Shown here: piece after piece, positions 48,425 through 61,900 of the stretch | Position numbering within the stretch: position 1 is the first letter of the stretch | Layout: every line of letters starts with the position of its first letter | NCBI GenBank assembly: GCA_963070105.1 | Contig: OY718804.1 | Coordinates: 10,865,817-10,929,816, forward strand | DNA length: 64,000 nucleotides | Source: Litomosoides sigmodontis | Lineage: Eukaryota > Nematoda > Chromadorea > Rhabditida > Onchocercidae | Direction of reading: 5' to 3' | The notes under the pieces: model-generated | What the model was told of the DNA's origin: nothing | Seen by the model: only the letters and a program-made list of their open reading frames with translations | Database searches by the model: none | Position numbers and translations under genes: made by a program

Positions 48425-49761
48425 GATAACCACTGATAGCTGCTATTGTAATGCAGTCCCTTAATCAGAAGAATTGATTTTGCATAATTGTTCCTCTGAA
48501 ATTATTGACGATTTACAGGACGTTCAACTCTTTCATCAAAATATACCTTCATTAATTGCTCCTAATTTTCGTAAATAAAGGCATTTCAATCGTTGGTCAG
48601 TGCTGTTGCGGAGAATACTTGTGATAATTAGCCGGAAGGATATGCATAATCGGACAAGATGAAATTAAGTAAATTTTCTTATTCTGAAGAAGAATTTCAA
48701 AGATGAAAAATTGAAAGAAGAATTGATCACTACATTTTACTCTAATTATTTGCATTTGAAATTTATTTATAACATTCCAAAAGGAGTTTCGAGAGTACCA
48801 TTCCCTAGAATCGTTTATATGGATGAACTCACACTATTGCTTGTCGGGTCGAGAGGGAGAGACAGAGAGCTTGATAGAGTAGTTGCGGAAATTGAATAGA
48901 ACTGCAAAATCTCCTAAGTTTCTTTCTTCCCTTGTGACCTAGTCGCTGTCATCCTCAAGCAGAAATGTGAAAATTTAAATCAAATATTGTAACCTGGATT
49001 AGGTTTGATTACGAACACATAACGTGCATGCAAATACCTACTGTAGTAGAACTATCTTAGAATTAATTCATTAGATCCAACGCATTTCATCATCGACAGA
49101 TATTTCCTGCTCATTTGTTTTCATTTCATTTGCATACCATTACAATGAATGGACGGACGTACAACTGAATTTCTTCACATTTCGATCATAATTTATTGCG
49201 TTTTTTTTCGAATGTGAATTTCTGCTCTCTCGCCGTCTTATCTAAGCGCTACGGCTGCGAACGCTGATCTATGCGTAGAAGAAGGCCTTGAAAGCTTAAA
49301 AATAGGCGAAATCGCAAGGGAAGCAATGAAAGGAGGAAGAGGAATAATTGTGTAAGGCAGTAAAATCATTTGGCATCTGTTTCAAATGTCAAATGTCAGT
49401 GATTAGGAGGGCGGATGGAAGTTGAGCGGGCATTGCTCCGTTTCCGGAAGCATGGAATCATCAGCTCCATGCTCTTCAACACGATAACGCTTCACTAAAA
49501 CTTTACGCAATCAGTCTTTGCCACTTCTTCATACTGTCATCATTCCTTTGGTGTAAATTACACTTCTTTCCTTTGGAAAACTCAAGCTTCTCGTGCCGCT
49601 GTAGAGTGACTCTGTCTGATAAGATTGGTTTCAGGAATGACGAAAGTGTGGAGATGAAACTTATCGGTTTCGTCTAATTCCAGGTTGTCTGTCCGTTCAC
49701 TCCCTACCAACTGTAACAGTGCGCTGATATTATTCATTATTATTGTCAGCAATTCACCGTA

Positions 49762-50292
49762 ATGTTTGCTACCACTCCGTCACTCACTACAGCAGTCCCG
49801 CTCGCACTACTACTAATGTACCACCAGAGATGCAATTGTCGTGGTGGTAATGAGCGCCACCGATACGAATGTCAAAATATCGGTTTAGTATCATCATCGT
49901 TCTTGAAGAACAAAGAGAAGGAGAAGGAGAAGGAGAAGATGATGACGACGACGACGACGACGACGACGAGGAAAGGTGGGTGTATTGGCACGCTGCAGTA
50001 TGTGCTACCTCCGACCATTTCTACGTGTCACCAAAACCAAGAGTCACAGCTGATGAACGCCGAAGTGGAGAGGTCCCTCTCTCTCCTTCATTCCTTTCCT
50101 CCCCCTGCCCCACACCTTCGTAACCTCACATATTCGTGTGACCCGACCCCACTTCGGTATATTCTCTCCTTCCATCACCCCTCTATTATTGACCGAAATT
50201 CACTGACATCCTTATTATTATTATTTCCCTTGCTGTTGTTTCAGTGCAGTCGTTGTCACTGTTGCGGCGCAGTTGCGAAAATAGAGTTTTGA
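49762..50292 (+). other. Long low-complexity open frame, doubtful
   Basis: A 176-codon frame with an ATG. It starts with a leader-like hydrophobic stretch (TAVPLALLLMYH) and passes through a GAGAAG repeat (Lys/Glu) and an ACG repeat (Thr). The later part is Ser/Leu/His/Pro-rich. No domain is recognised, and much of the openness comes from the two microsatellites (about 49915-49969). Possibly 5' regulatory sequence rather than a gene. Confidence 0.18.
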
Positions 50293-50550
50293 ATGCCGCG
50301 CCACTACATCGCGCTGATTCCGAAGTGCGGTATAACTTGCCGTATCGATTTTTCAAATAAGCAGCTAACTTGAAGCTTTCCTTTAATTTTCCTCTTCACT
50401 GCACGATCAATTTTTTTACATTTGATAATGGAGCAGTGTAATTTTTAAACCTTCCATCACGCACTTTCGTTGGGTCGATTCGATTAGCATTTCCATTGAG
50501 GTCAGACAGCAGCAATCAACGGCGCTGTTAATGTCGTCGTCTTCGTACGT

Positions 50551-51114
50551 TTGTCCGAAAATAAGGAATGTAAAGTAAGAAGGCGTCAATTGACGTGGAA
50601 GTTAAATAACACCAGTCGTTTGTATGACACCTGTCAAATATCACCAGTGGCAGATATGAATTCAGCACCGTGTCGCCTGCAGGTCAGTGCTCTCATCGGG
50701 CAGAGGTCGCTGCAAGGTTTCATTTCACTTCGCAATGTTATATTAAAGGTGAACCTCATCACTTTTCGTTCACAATTCACAAGTGTTAATGGCGCTAGTT
50801 GTCGTATCATTCATTCTTTGTCTTCCCATAATCCATTCATTCCTTATGAAAATTCATTTTTCGAGAAGAAAAATGGAACTGTGATACTTCCTGATTCATT
50901 TCTCGTTTTTTACACAGCGCGGAAATATGTTCATAGCTCCGATTTGCTGTACAAAGCGGTTTCTCAGGAAACGGAGAGGGAGGTTGAAGTAGAAGTGAAA
51001 GAGAGAGACAGTGCTTCTAGCAAATCAAACAATCACAGTTTTTTCCATCCTAACAGCCAACAATTTCCCAACGCATTCGATTGTCATTTCCATTATGTTT
51101 GGATTTGCAATTAA
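50551..51114 (+). other. Long open frame, unrecognised
   Basis: A 188-codon open stretch. The first in-frame ATG is at 50656, giving 152 residues starting MNSAPCRLQVSALIGQRSLQ. The frame includes hydrophobic strands (SFLVFYTARKYV) and a Glu/Val charged run near the C-terminus. It is the longest uninterrupted frame in the gene-poor region, but no domain or splice partner is recognised. Confidence 0.22.
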
Positions 51115-53002
51115 AAAAAGTCCTGTGATGATGACGTGATTCATGATTTCTTCAATTACTAGACGATAGCCGGATGATGAGATGATGACTGTTGGCTGTT
51201 GCTAGAAGGTCAACGAAATTTCATCAACTGTCTTTTCATTCTCAAAATAAAAAAGTTGGAAGACAGGATGAAATGTTAGACTTCGGAAAATGTTGAACCC
51301 ATTGATAGTCACTTCATTTCCTCCTCCTATTGGCCCTGCTGTGTGCATCATTAAATCATTCCCTTCCGTATTTATAATTACAAAATACTTCAAAGTCCAT
51401 TCTCTGTTTATTTGTTATTATTGTTAAAAATGAATTAAATTCAATTTGTGAAGCAAATAGTTGTAATCAAAAAAGGAATATTTGCCAATTAATATTCTAG
51501 CAAACCATTTTTTGCCCAACTTTCTTCCACTTTTTCTTTAAAAATGAAAGGAATCGAAGGGAAAGCTAGTTGGGAAGAAAAACTACTTGTCGCTGGTTCC
51601 ACTTTCAATTTCATATCAAGAAATGCATTATCGCCTGAAAGATTTATTTTCGTAGGTTTCTCCCTTCTCAAACAGGCCTGCCCCTCTTACCTGTTTATCT
51701 GACAGTTATTTATTGAAATAACTGAAATTTTTCTCGACCAACTCCTGTATAGCAAGCAACCTAAAAAAATTGCTGCAGTAGAGAATGGAAAATGGCAATG
51801 CTCTTTCTTCACGAAATTGAACTAGTAAGTACTCGAAGAATAACTACTGCATGATCGAATATCTATCTGCAAGATATAGATCCGGTTGTCCGGAAGAATT
51901 GAAATGCCTGAAGAGTAAGAACAGAATCTTTACCTATATCTTTACCTCATAACATTCCCAAACAATCCATAACTTCCAGAGAATTATGACTGCTGAAAAG
52001 TTTTCTTGAAAAAATTTTTGCATATGCCTTCACTGTGCGACCTATTTCAGAAATAACTGTCCCACTACTCTCTCTCGCTATCTCTCTCTCCCTTTCTTTT
52101 CATCCCTTCTTGTCTTTCGTTGCTCTGTTTTATCCACTTATTGAATTTGAATTACAAACTTAAACTCCATCTTTTACATGGAGCAATCGTTCGAGGAGTC
52201 CGATCAATATTTATTAGGTGACTGTTCAATTAATTTAAATTGGGTTTGAACTCGTATTATACTAATTATGATTTACAAGAATGTAGTAACGATTCCTTCC
52301 TTGCTGCTGTTCTACATAAAAGCCAATATACGATATATGATGTCATCGCGAACAAATTTGCATAACTACTAGGCCAGTAAGAACTATACTATCCACCATA
52401 ATCCATAATCTTATATGTGGAAAAGATTGCTGATGCGTCCTGCTGGAAGGAAAATTTAATTTCTCATGAATTTTCAGATAGATGTTTTGCTTTGCCTTCT
52501 TTTCATCATCCAACAAGAAACTCGTCAAGGGGCCACGACGAAGAGAGCGGTGTACTAAGTTACATCCAACTTACTTTTTTTTTTAAGTAAGACACTGGAG
52601 GAGAGTGAATTACAGTCCGCTTAGCAGCAATTCAAATAAAACGTGTGAGAGAAATGAGATTAATTTCCAAAATTCAAATAAAATACTGCGGTATGTGTGA
52701 GCCCTCTCATCCAATTGCCTTATTATTTGACTCACTGAAACGTATTTGGTACTAACTTTTCATAAATCTGCTAACTCTAGTAGAGCAATAAGAAAACAAT
52801 AAAGTCTTCAAGAAAACGCTCTTCCAGACTTGTGGATGAAAAATTAATTCACTTTAACATCAAACAATCTCATTTAAATAAGATACATTACTTACAGTGC
52901 TGATGAACGCTCTATTGATTTCCGTGCTACGATCAGAAGTTCACCTCTTAGTTCTCATTACAATACTAAAAATTTAACACAAATTAATCCCCTCTTACGA
53001 CA

Positions 53003-53005
<3 letters not shown>

Positions 53006-53045
<40 letters not shown>
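53006..53045. repeat. (TA)n microsatellite
   Basis: About 20 TA units, nearly perfect. Confidence 0.9.
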
Positions 53046-53048
<3 letters not shown>

Positions 53049-55358
53049 ATTGTTCACTAATTCCAACCAGTTGAAGTGATCCGTGAAATTGTCTTCAAAT
53101 GTCCCATTTCATGAAAAAATACGATAAAACAGCTCTCGCCATCTATTGCCAGGAGCAACGGCCGTTACATCTGCTGGGAAAATATTTTAAAAAGCTAAAT
53201 GAAAATTTCTCCTTTACTATTTCACTTCAATTACCATCTCTCAAGTAATCTTACTTCTTCAAGAACTTAATAATTACTGAAAAGTTTGCTTAGATTTACG
53301 CGGATGAGTTTTAAAACCGCAAACCATTATTAATTAGTTCTATCATCCATTTACGTGTTCGTTCATTAATATTACTAACTGTCGCATCACGCGAGTATCT
53401 ATTTCATACATTTCCAATCAAAACATCCATTCAACTGTGTTTCCCTTCCGAATTTACACTTCTCAAAGGATGTAATTCAGGTCAATACTGCTAATAAAAA
53501 TAATGAGCATGCATCTTTAATTCCTGCCCATCTTTCCTTTTCTTATTCTTCTAAAATTGAAAAATTTTTTGAAGAAATTGCAATTTTTATCAGCAGTTGC
53601 AATAAATGATTGGTTTTTTGAGTGCGAAATTATTGTTGACGAGCTTTTTTAAAATGTTACTCATTCGATTTATATAATATTGAAATATATTTCAGTGAAA
53701 GTGTTTTCTCCTAAAATTGATGTGCGCTCATTTTTCATGTCAAAGAAGCTTTAGTTGAAATTTAAGAAATTTCAGCATTTATTTTGATTTATTTCCTTCT
53801 AAATTTTACCGTGAAAACTTCGTATGCTTTGATTTAAATTTGCATTAGCGCTTTATTTTCAAATTTCTGACATTTTTTTAAAATTTGTCAGGACGTGTGA
53901 AAGTTTTATCAAAATTTTACGGTCATTTAATGACTGTTATCATCAAACGATGTGATGATTTATCACTGATCTTAACAGATCCATAATTCGTCATTTATTC
54001 ACTCTCCTGCCTGTGCTTTTTTTGAAAGCTCACATAACCTGTTTGCTAACTGCTAACTGCTTATTCCATTCTTTTCATCCTTCTCATAAACAACAACAAT
54101 TCAGCTACAGTTTTACTTTGCTTTCAGCCTTCCCTCTACAGTTATGTCCCACTTAGCCCTTCTTCACTCCAACAGATTGCTAATTAAATTCCTTCCCTTG
54201 CAGCAATTTCAGTGATATGCACATAAATGTTAATTTGTAAAAATGAAGAGAGCACAACTCTGTTCAATGTAATCACTAAACGTTGAAGATGAGAATGTGA
54301 AATGAGAAAGAAATGATTGTTTATCAGGCATGCTTTATCATCCAATAAGCTAGTTTCCCAAAAATTAACTAAATTCATTTGAACGATTTCCATGAATTTC
54401 AATTCAACGGTTCTTCCTATCCATCTATTTACAAAGCTTTTCATTTCGATCTCTCATTTTCCTCTCATTTCTTGTAACCTGCGCGGTTCAGCGCTCACTC
54501 TTCCATTCCCCCCTTCGGCACTTATTTCTACTTAAATAAATTGATGATAAGGATGACCAGTAATAGCTTAGGTATGGCAATTAGCCAAGAATTTGGCTAA
54601 TACAATTGGCTAATATAATTTTCGTCTCTAATTTTTGCAGCTCAAAAAGTTCTAGTTTTATATCAACTGTCGACAGTACAATAGCAGCTTTGATGATTGC
54701 GATACTTACTGATTGCAAGTGATAAGGAATTGTCATTAGTACTCTTTTCCATGATTCTAACCATTTCATTTCTTACATCACATATTACGCAGGTGCATTA
54801 CTGTAAACTTGATGTTAATATTCGGTATTAAATACACTTCAGTAATGTTTTTTTTTGTCGCAAAACCGGTTCTGTCATCATTTATACCAACCAAATGTGA
54901 TCTTTTGCTGATTCTGTTCTCATTTCTTACCCGTTTCTATCAAATTGTCATTAATTAAATATTTTTGAAATATCAGTATCCACGTTTTTTGAATGTCAAC
55001 GATCATTGAGCTGTGTCCGAGCTAGCACAGCGTCGTTACCTTTTAGTGTGCGTTGCTGTTCGTGTTGTTGGGAGTGAGGAGATTTGGGGCGTCTCCTAAA
55101 AATACACGCACGGAATTTTTTTTCAAACTAACTCCCACAAGTATTATTCATCGACTTCCTGACCTCAGGAACGTGAAAATTACGCTTCACTAACACTAAC
55201 ACGTTTCTTATGAATAAATTGGGAGTGCATTGAAAATAAAGTAAAGTGATTAGTTCTTTCAATGAAACAATTAGAAACGATTTGAAGGCCGTTTCACATA
55301 CAAATCCTGTTCTAATTTCTCCTGTGGCAGAAGCATCATTGTTATATGACTGCCATGG

Positions 55359-55393
55359 CACACACACACACGCACACGCACACGCACACACAC
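55359..55393. repeat. (CA)n microsatellite
   Basis: CA run with CG interruptions, followed by an ATATAT tract. It creates a fake Ala/His frame on the plus strand and a fake Ala/Cys frame on the minus strand. Confidence 0.85.
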
Positions 55394-55872
55394 GTATAAT
55401 ATATATGTGCACATACATGCAGATAGATATACATGTCATGTATATTCTCTCAAATCAAATGACTCCCGGTGACAACTTCTTCCCGTAAACAGCTGAATTG
55501 TTTAATTGATTTCTTCCTAAATGTATTTTACAGTGATATTTGTAGCCCAGGTTGGTACCACACCTGTGCCTGATGAATGACCCTCACAACTGTCCTCGTC
55601 GTTTCAGCAAATGGTGGATTGGTCAGTGAAAGGAGCTCATCGTGCTAGTTATCAGTGACTTTTAACGAATCAGACAAATTCATGCCAGAGCTTTTCTCGA
55701 CTTATTTCTGGCGCACGTCCTCCTGCAGTGTGCCGCATGCAATGCACTAATTAACAATTAGTAGTGCTAGTCATATTACCGTGAGAAACAAATATGATTT
55801 TGAAAAGGGTGCAGTGAAATATGTTGATATTTCAAAAATCTGTTTTCCATTCAACACGTCTTGGTAAGTGAG

Positions 55873-55895
55873 CTCTCTCTCTCTCTCTCTCTCTC
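55873..55895. repeat. (CT)n tract before the PTB gene start
   Basis: CT run ending 26 nt upstream of the proposed ATG at 55921. It may be part of the 5' UTR or promoter. Confidence 0.75.
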
Positions 55896-55920
55896 CCTCC
55901 CAACTAACAACTCTGTGCTA

Positions 55921-58900
55921 ATGAAGGTTTTGGAGTACTTGTGCAGTGAAGGTGAGAATGTTCCGGTTGGTTTGCAGAGGAGAGTAAAACGGATTGCGAG
56001 TGTTAGTTACCGGAATTGCTACGCGACGCCACAGCCACAGCCCATTTCATCCCGCATTCCCGTTTCATCACTTCGCCTCCTCGTCCGTCTTTCGTTCGTT
56101 CTTGACCCATATAACTCTCAGATCATCCCTGCTGTCCTCTCTTTTTCTTCGTTTCACCACACCTAGCAGCATCTTTTCTTCCTTTCTCCTCCTACCTATT
56201 TCAATTTTCTTCTCCTTCTTCTTCCACTGCTACTACACACGCGCGCGCACACGCACATACATATTAATACCGAAGAAAGAAGGCGTAATTACGTTTGCTG
56301 TGCTATTCCCATCTAATTAACAGATAAATTTATGAGTAGATAAATATTATTGTAGCAAAGTATAAACAGTGTCTGTGCGTTGTTGCACTTTCTAATTGTA
56401 GCTGCTGGAAACCATAAGTTAATGAGTTCAGTAGTCTGAAGGAGGTCACTACAAACTTAATATTACTAAGGTTTAAAAGCTACAGTCAAACTCTGTTCCT
56501 CATCAACATATCGTATGTACGCATTCAAGTACGGTTTTGATTTCTCTAGCCTTACACGAAAATGTCATGCAATGTCACATTGAAATGAGCAGCTAATTAG
56601 CGCATTTCTCGATGGCTGATAATTTTTGAATTATGTAACTTTAATTTTAATTTTGACAGGTCCTCCACCTTTTGCTATGGTGGCAGTACCATTCTGCCGA
56701 TGCCGAGTGCTTTACATTGGCAGTGCCGTACCGACAATAACCAAAGATGGACTGCAGGGAATTCAACAACCGTTACGTGAACGTTATCCAATTGGTGGTG
56801 ATGCTGATACAAAGGGAATTGATTCTTGGTTTGTTTGTACATTTTTACCCTTCAGCTGATATTTCATAGCATTTACGACTTATGAAGTTCGCGTATTGCA
56901 CAATCAGAAATATTCCATTCCATTTTTAAAATTTAAACTTCTAAAAGAAATGTGGAAGCCCTAGAGGCTTTTTATTGATACGCTATCCTTCAGGTACAAT
57001 AAGCTTTATTAATAAATAAACGAAATTGAATCATTTAACAGTTTGGTTAATTGTTTTCAAAACTCAGTAAACTAGAGGTCACCAGTTTGGAAGCATAAGG
57101 ATTTCATTTTGAAAAAGACACTAATGGCACTTTTTCTTTTCAAACATTTCAGGTTATCAGTATGGTCGAACGGTTTGTTGCTGGAATACATCAATGGCGA
57201 TAAGAGAACCGAAACGGCCTTTCATCCGATTAATTCCCTTCATTACTGTGCAGCAGTACGATATGTGAACGTAACCGGATATGCAATAGAGGGTGGCGGA
57301 GAACGATTTCTCCCTTTGGATTCGCCATTTGCAAGTGGTGAGGACAGTCCACATCCGCCAATTTTCGCTGCCATTTTCAGGAGGACAACTGGAATAAAAG
57401 TTAGTTTCAGGAGTTTGTGCTACTTCCGATATTCTCAGGTTAGAAGGTCGCACGTAAGGCGATGACGGGCAACAAGGTGACATTTTCACTAATTAAAAAC
57501 ATTTTCAAGTGCTGCATGTAAGCACATGACTTCCCTTATCATCTATAAATCAGTCAAAACAACAAAAGTGAAATTTAAATAGGAAGTAATATTTTGAAAA
57601 ATTCACGATAAATGTCACGTAGTAAAATTTCATCGATAAGTCACATAGATAGTGTCACATAAATTTACGATATGCGAACGTTAGACCAAAATAAGAGTAT
57701 AAGTGTGATGAGAAAAAAGTTGCTATGGAGTTGCTATTCACGTGTTGAACCAATCTGGCATTCGAGTCTGATCAAATCACCTCGGGTCTGATCAAACCTT
57801 TTCAACAGACATTGATGAGTATCTGATAGTTAAGTTTATTTGTGAATTTTTCAGCTGAGTAAAAGAGACTTAGAACTGGTATCATTTATATGCCCAATTT
57901 CTTGCATAGAATTTTACTTGAATTCAGTCTAGTGCAAATTTCAGGTATTAGAATGTCATGCATTTATATGTACGAATGCAAAAGCAGCAAATGCTCTCGT
58001 GCGTTGCTGCTTTCATGCGTATGCTGAATCGATGTATATCAAGTTAGATGAACGACTACCCGCTCTGAAATCTATCAAGGAGGCTAGTAGAAGTGCTAGT
58101 CCACCAAGTGAACCGCTTCCAAGGTTTGTCTTTTAAACTTTGCGAGTGTGACTCATAAAGGTCCATGTTAGTTGAATAGTTCTTCGACCTGATAATTGAT
58201 GCAAGTGAAGCAGTCCAACTTTCTCATCAACGAGATAGAATAGTGTCATGGAGTCTTCCACGAGGGGGGTGACCTTTTTCCCAGTCGCATTGAGATCAAA
58301 AGATATAAATTATCTTCTATTAGTAACAAATTAGTGCTCTACTGATTTATATTCCAATTCAATTGGAATAATCGAATTATTGGTATCAGTGAAATCGAAG
58401 AAATAGCGGCAATCGAAGATGATAAAGAGTTGGAGCAACAAAGATGGGCTGAACGTGCAATCGGAAAGGAAGCCTGGGAAAGGCGACAACAGTCAGGTGA
58501 ATACGATTCGGCAAGTATCTCATCATCCATCGCTAATCGCTTTCGAACCAAAAAGCAAGATCGTGATCGAATAAATGGTTAGTAATTGGATTCATGATAT
58601 TTTGCGGGACGGTTTGAAATGTGCTAATAGCCCAAAGCTGTTTTTTTCCTCTGCGATTATTTTTGTGTGCGAACAGTGTACATGAGTCCCTGCACTTGCA
58701 GGGTGACTTGGTTTTAACTTTAAATTCGGAGTCTGCGGAGTAGTCAAGTCTTTTTATTTATAAGCCTCTATGTTTCAGCTAATTTAGCAACTGTTCAAGA
58801 TGTTAATATTATTTACCGTATTTGTTCAAATCTATTTTATCTGTATAGAGTGAATTTGAGTCCGAATCCAGAAATCAGTGTTGACTCGACATTCTGAGTA

Positions 58901-61900
58901 ACATTGGCCGGCCGTTCATGCGCAAAACCACCACGAGCTTCGTGGTCTGTATGGATGAAGCCTTAATTCCTCACTATAGTGGCATTGAAATTGAATTAGC
59001 TAATTGAATTCATGAGTAGATCGAGTTGTTGTTTTATTCTTGAAAATTAGTGGTTAAATCAGTAATGTCTTAATCCGACTTCTTCATCGAAGTATCAAAG
59101 CGTAGTTAATGAATCGGTTGGGATAACTGATGAATCGGTCTGCCGGTGGGCAATTGACCAGTAACGCTTCTCTCTCATGTTTCTGCTTGAATTTTCCTTA
59201 AATTTGCTCGATTTGTTGCATTAGTAAGGTATCATTAGCGCATATTTCCAGTGCTATAACGTGGTCGTATAATCATGGGTTGCTAAGAAAAGAAAAGTAT
59301 TAGGCGCGAAATGGCTACTAGGCAAAGATTTTCGTTTTTAATATTGGTTTTTAAAAAATATGAAGATTTAGTGCCACCGATCAGACTGATAATTTAAAGG
59401 ACAATAGAGAGAAATGAAAGAAAATCTTGCAGTCGGATTTATCACCATCTGCAAAGAGGAAAGAGAAACAAACGCATAGCAATGCTTCTGCAATAGCTTG
59501 GAAGACTATCGTAGTGCAATCAAATGTCGAGGTCATCAAATTTTCGATTAGTGATATTAGTGATAAACCAGACTAGGTTGATGGTCAAGATTGATGGAAA
59601 TGTGATGAGCAAGCGCAGAGAGAAGAGTGTGCTATCGTAGATTCCGTTCAATCACCAATTGCTACAAATTTAACATATAAATGCAAAGCAAATGATTTTT
59701 TTTTTGTAAGACAATGAAATATTAAAAAAAAAAATCAGTTCAAGGACTAACATCCCTTTTCTACAGGTTTTAGAAGATTTTTTACATTTTAAATTCCGTA
59801 TCTTGAAGGTGCTTCCCGTACACTTCCAATAAAATCCGACGAATATAAGAGTATTCCGTGAGTTTAAGATTAGCAGAAATAGTCCGAGGTGTTTGAAAGT
59901 CCTGTAGCAATTATCTCTCACTCGATAGATCCATCTACACATATGCAATTGCAGTAGTGAAGCTTACTTAAACCATTATTTCAATCTCCTGAAACGATTT
60001 GTTAAGTCATCAAGATTAGATTATCCCATTCTCGTTGATATATTACTGTGCTTGAGTAATGTTAGGCAAGGAAAAGCGCCAGTGGATTCATTTCCCACCG
60101 ATCGAATTATAAATAGTAACCTAAAAATCACGACATGTAATAATTCCTATGTTGTTTGACTCAAAAATTACATTCATGGAGTACCTCACGTTGTAAAACC
60201 GAACTTTTCTAAAATTAAACATGTATATTGAGAGAGAGAGAGATAGAGGGAGGGAGGGCTGGAGGAAAGAAGGGAAAGAAGAAATGGAAGTAAAGAAGAA
60301 AAAAGCTATTGCCAACTACTGGACGAATATTGTCAACAAAACAATTCATTGGTTCCTTAGAGGTTTGTAGACGCTTTAGGCAACAAGCTGCTCATTCGCT
60401 TGTATTGTAATGGAAAAAGTTACTTGGCAAGAAAACGGTTTAGAAAACAAATAACTAAAAGGATTTTTGCAAAAGGAAATTGATAATCAAATTTTAAAAT
60501 TTTCAATGCCTCAACTGAGATTTAGAAAAATCTCAGAGCAAACTACATGAAATGATTATTTTAATCTAAAATTAATTCAATTTTCATAAGCTAACACGAT
60601 AATTAAGACGATAACAACTAAGCATACGATTACAAGAAGGATTCCAGGTGATCAAGCTTTGGTACCGTATACGAATGGCATAGATTCATTTTCGCAACGG
60701 GCGGGTAGCGATATTGGTATGGCCTGTGGTAATGGCAGCGGTGAAGCACAATACGCCGGTACGCAACTGTTGATTATCTTTGGGGACTATTAGAAAGCGG
60801 AAGTCGTATTTGCAAAATTGTACAACGAAATAGGGACTCATGAAATTCAAAAATCTATGTAGTATTAAGCTTTTATAATTAATACGTTTGTTATGTACGC
60901 CCAAAAGCTACCTTGTTGAGTTTGCGATTTAAATTTATGATTTGAACTTAATACTTCATAGATTTCTTCTTTATTTGATAAGCATTAGTCAAATCAAATA
61001 GGTTGCTTTCTTCCCAACATATTGTTACATTCATTATTGCACGACAATTCTGATATAATGGAAACAAGCGTTTTGGTTTTTTAGGCATGTATCCAGGTAT
61101 GTTACCGCCGCATTTTCGTGGCGGATCATTACCGTTGCCGCACATGATGCCAGCGCATTCACTAATGCGGCCGCCATTATTTGTTCCATTTCCGCCACCG
61201 TCACCGTCACCATCGCATTTACTGCCACCTATGCATCGCCTTATGCCAGTGATGGGAGCACCACCTCCACCGAATTTTGGTTAGTCCTTCCATGTCCTGC
61301 AGCTAAACTGGTGACTTGTGACGATTAATGAGAGGTAGCAGCTATTTGAGAACTATTGTTAATAAATTCAAAAGTGCTCAAACTATTGTTAATAAATTCA
61401 AAAGTGCTCATTTATAACTGTCGTCATTACAGGAATGCCACCACATCTACCGCCTGGCATCTATCCTCTGCCGCCACCACATTTCGCCGTCCTACCACCT
61501 CGATTTATAGCTCCATATGGACCAATGCCACCGCCAATAGGACGACCACGAACGCCACCAGATGGCCCGATTATCACTGGTCCTGAATCGGTCTATGGCA
61601 CGTTACCAAGGAGACCTGCTTACGAAGAACCTATTTATATGCCCGGAAGTGCACCCTATATGCCGCCACAAGCAAGCTACCAACCGGGAAATTACTTAAC
61701 AGACCAATACGATGCTTATTATGATTCTTTGAAAATGCAACGCAGCCCACGCCATAACAATAAGGTTAGAAGGCCAGGCATGGCCACTAAAGTCGACCTT
61801 CAAAATAGTTAAGCAATTTTCCGGAAATTCATGATTGTACGTCGAATGTTTAAAAACTTAATATTATACCAAATTTACATTTCGACAAAATATTATACCA

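Larger units (their letters stand above)
46477..55920. other. Gene-poor stretch rich in simple repeats
   Basis: About 9.4 kb between the 5' end of the STARD3-like gene (minus) and the first proposed exon of the PTB gene (plus). I could not join any frame here to a recognised gene. The two longest frames (49762-50292 + and 50551-51114 +) sit in a slightly more GC-rich block and are listed as candidates. The rest is AT-rich with several microsatellites. Upstream non-coding exons or promoters of the PTB gene may lie here. Confidence 0.45.

Noticed and set aside
48179..48433. 84-residue poly-Tyr open frame on the minus strand
   Set aside because: It is the AGTAAT hexamer array translated; no non-repeat sequence is included.
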